Source of the DNA: Achromobacter spanius
Lineage (GTDB): Bacteria > Pseudomonadota > Gammaproteobacteria > Burkholderiales > Burkholderiaceae_B
Direction: 5' to 3'
Assembly: GCF_029637605.1 (NCBI RefSeq)
Contig: NZ_CP121261.1
Coordinates: 4,340,001 to 4,404,000 of the forward strand
Length of the DNA stretch: 64,000 nucleotides
The position numbers and the translations under genes were made by a program. Numbering within the stretch: the first letter of the stretch is position 1; each line of letters begins with the position of its first letter. This document shows, piece by piece, positions 63,601 through 64,000 of this stretch. The notes under the pieces are model-generated. The model was not told the DNA's origin and searched no databases. It was given only the letters and a program-made list of their open reading frames with translations.

Positions 63601-64000
63601 TTACAGGTTTCCGCGAATTGATGCTCGCAAAAGTTGCGAATAGTCGTCGGCGGTGAAATTTACCGGGTTAGCCGCGCCTGATGGATCTACGCTGGCCATG
63701 CGCCCTACCCGCTCGACCTGCCCCTCGTCGATGCCGATATCGGCCAACGTGTGCGGAATGCCGACGGCCTCGCGCAAGCGCAGCACCCAGTCAAGCACCG
63801 CGCCCGGCCCCGTGTCCGGCAGGTCCAGGTAACGCGCCAGCGCTTCCAACCTCGGCGCGACAGCATGCTGGTTCGCCTTGAGCACGTAAGGCATCAAGAT
63901 GGCATTGAGCATGCCGTGATGTGCGTCGTACAGCGCCCCCAGGGGATGCGCCAGGGCGTGCATGGCGCCAAGGCCGCGCTGGAAGGCCGTGGCGCCCATG
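63601..64000 (-). CDS. Iron-containing alcohol dehydrogenase, C-terminal part (start outside the window)
   Basis: This is the last 133 codons of a group III (iron-containing) alcohol dehydrogenase, or a related maleylacetate reductase-type enzyme. The segment LGAMHALAHPLGALYDAHHG carries the conserved histidines that hold the metal, followed by NAILMPYVLKAN, typical of the family. The N-terminal nucleotide-binding domain lies beyond base 64000. The substrate cannot be judged from this part. Confidence 0.85.
   Translation of the reverse strand, partial: MGATAFQRGLGAMHALAHPLGALYDAHHGMLNAILMPYVLKANQHAVAPRLEALARYLDLPDTGPGAVLDWVLRLREAVGIPHTLADIGIDEGQVERVGRMASVDPSGAANPVNFTADDYSQLLRASIRGNL

Overview
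The window is high-GC proteobacterial DNA. Its gene order and protein sequences fit a betaproteobacterium of the Burkholderiales, most likely family Alcaligenaceae (Bordetella/Achromobacter group). The genus is inferred from overall resemblance, not from a search. Most of the window is the conserved transcription/translation supercluster, read on the minus strand, with accessory blocks inserted into it.

Layout. 1-4229 (minus): system II cytochrome c maturation genes (ccsB/resC cut by the window edge, then resB) and a dihaem cytochrome c4. 4451-6087 (plus): engB-hemB, overlapping by an ATGA. 6142-9395 (minus): an EamA-type transporter, then dsbD and cutA. 9521-9958 (plus): a HIT protein. 10067-19108 (minus): the alpha and spc ribosomal operons from rplN to rplQ, ending in a strong terminator. 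19483-31963: a block of about 13 kb between rpsQ and rplN, which are neighbours in most bacteria. It holds an LpxO-like hydroxylase, a succinate-semialdehyde-type dehydrogenase, a large metallophosphoesterase lipoprotein, an AraC regulator divergent from a hydrolase plus five-gene branched-chain-type ABC importer operon, and two small secreted proteins. 32056-36822 (minus): the S10 operon from rplC to rpsQ, with its own promoter and terminator. 37181-41968 (minus): the str operon rpsL-rpsG-fusA-tuf-rpsJ with a near-consensus promoter.

42530-49537: a signalling block between the str operon and rpoC. It holds a degenerate-receiver regulator, a canonical OmpR-type regulator, a periplasmic LysM-FecR protein, a CHASE2-PAS histidine kinase, a membrane pseudokinase with a PEGA-like tail, and a small lipoprotein resembling TssQ. 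49660-63487 (minus): the rif region, transcribed as tRNA-Tyr, tRNA-Gly, tRNA-Thr, tuf (second copy), tRNA-Trp, secE, nusG, rplK, rplA, rplJ, rplL, rpoB, rpoC. 63601-64000: the C-terminal part of an iron-containing alcohol dehydrogenase.

Points of note. rplK has a one-base frameshift in a C run, probably a sequencing error. The two tuf genes differ at only two synonymous sites, and identity stops at the ORF ends. Sequence-visible terminators and promoters divide the ribosomal cluster into separate units (str to rpsJ; rplC to rpsQ; rplN to rplQ). The signalling block at 42.5-49.5 kb is the best candidate here for an undescribed system. No insertion sequence, CRISPR array or phage gene was seen.
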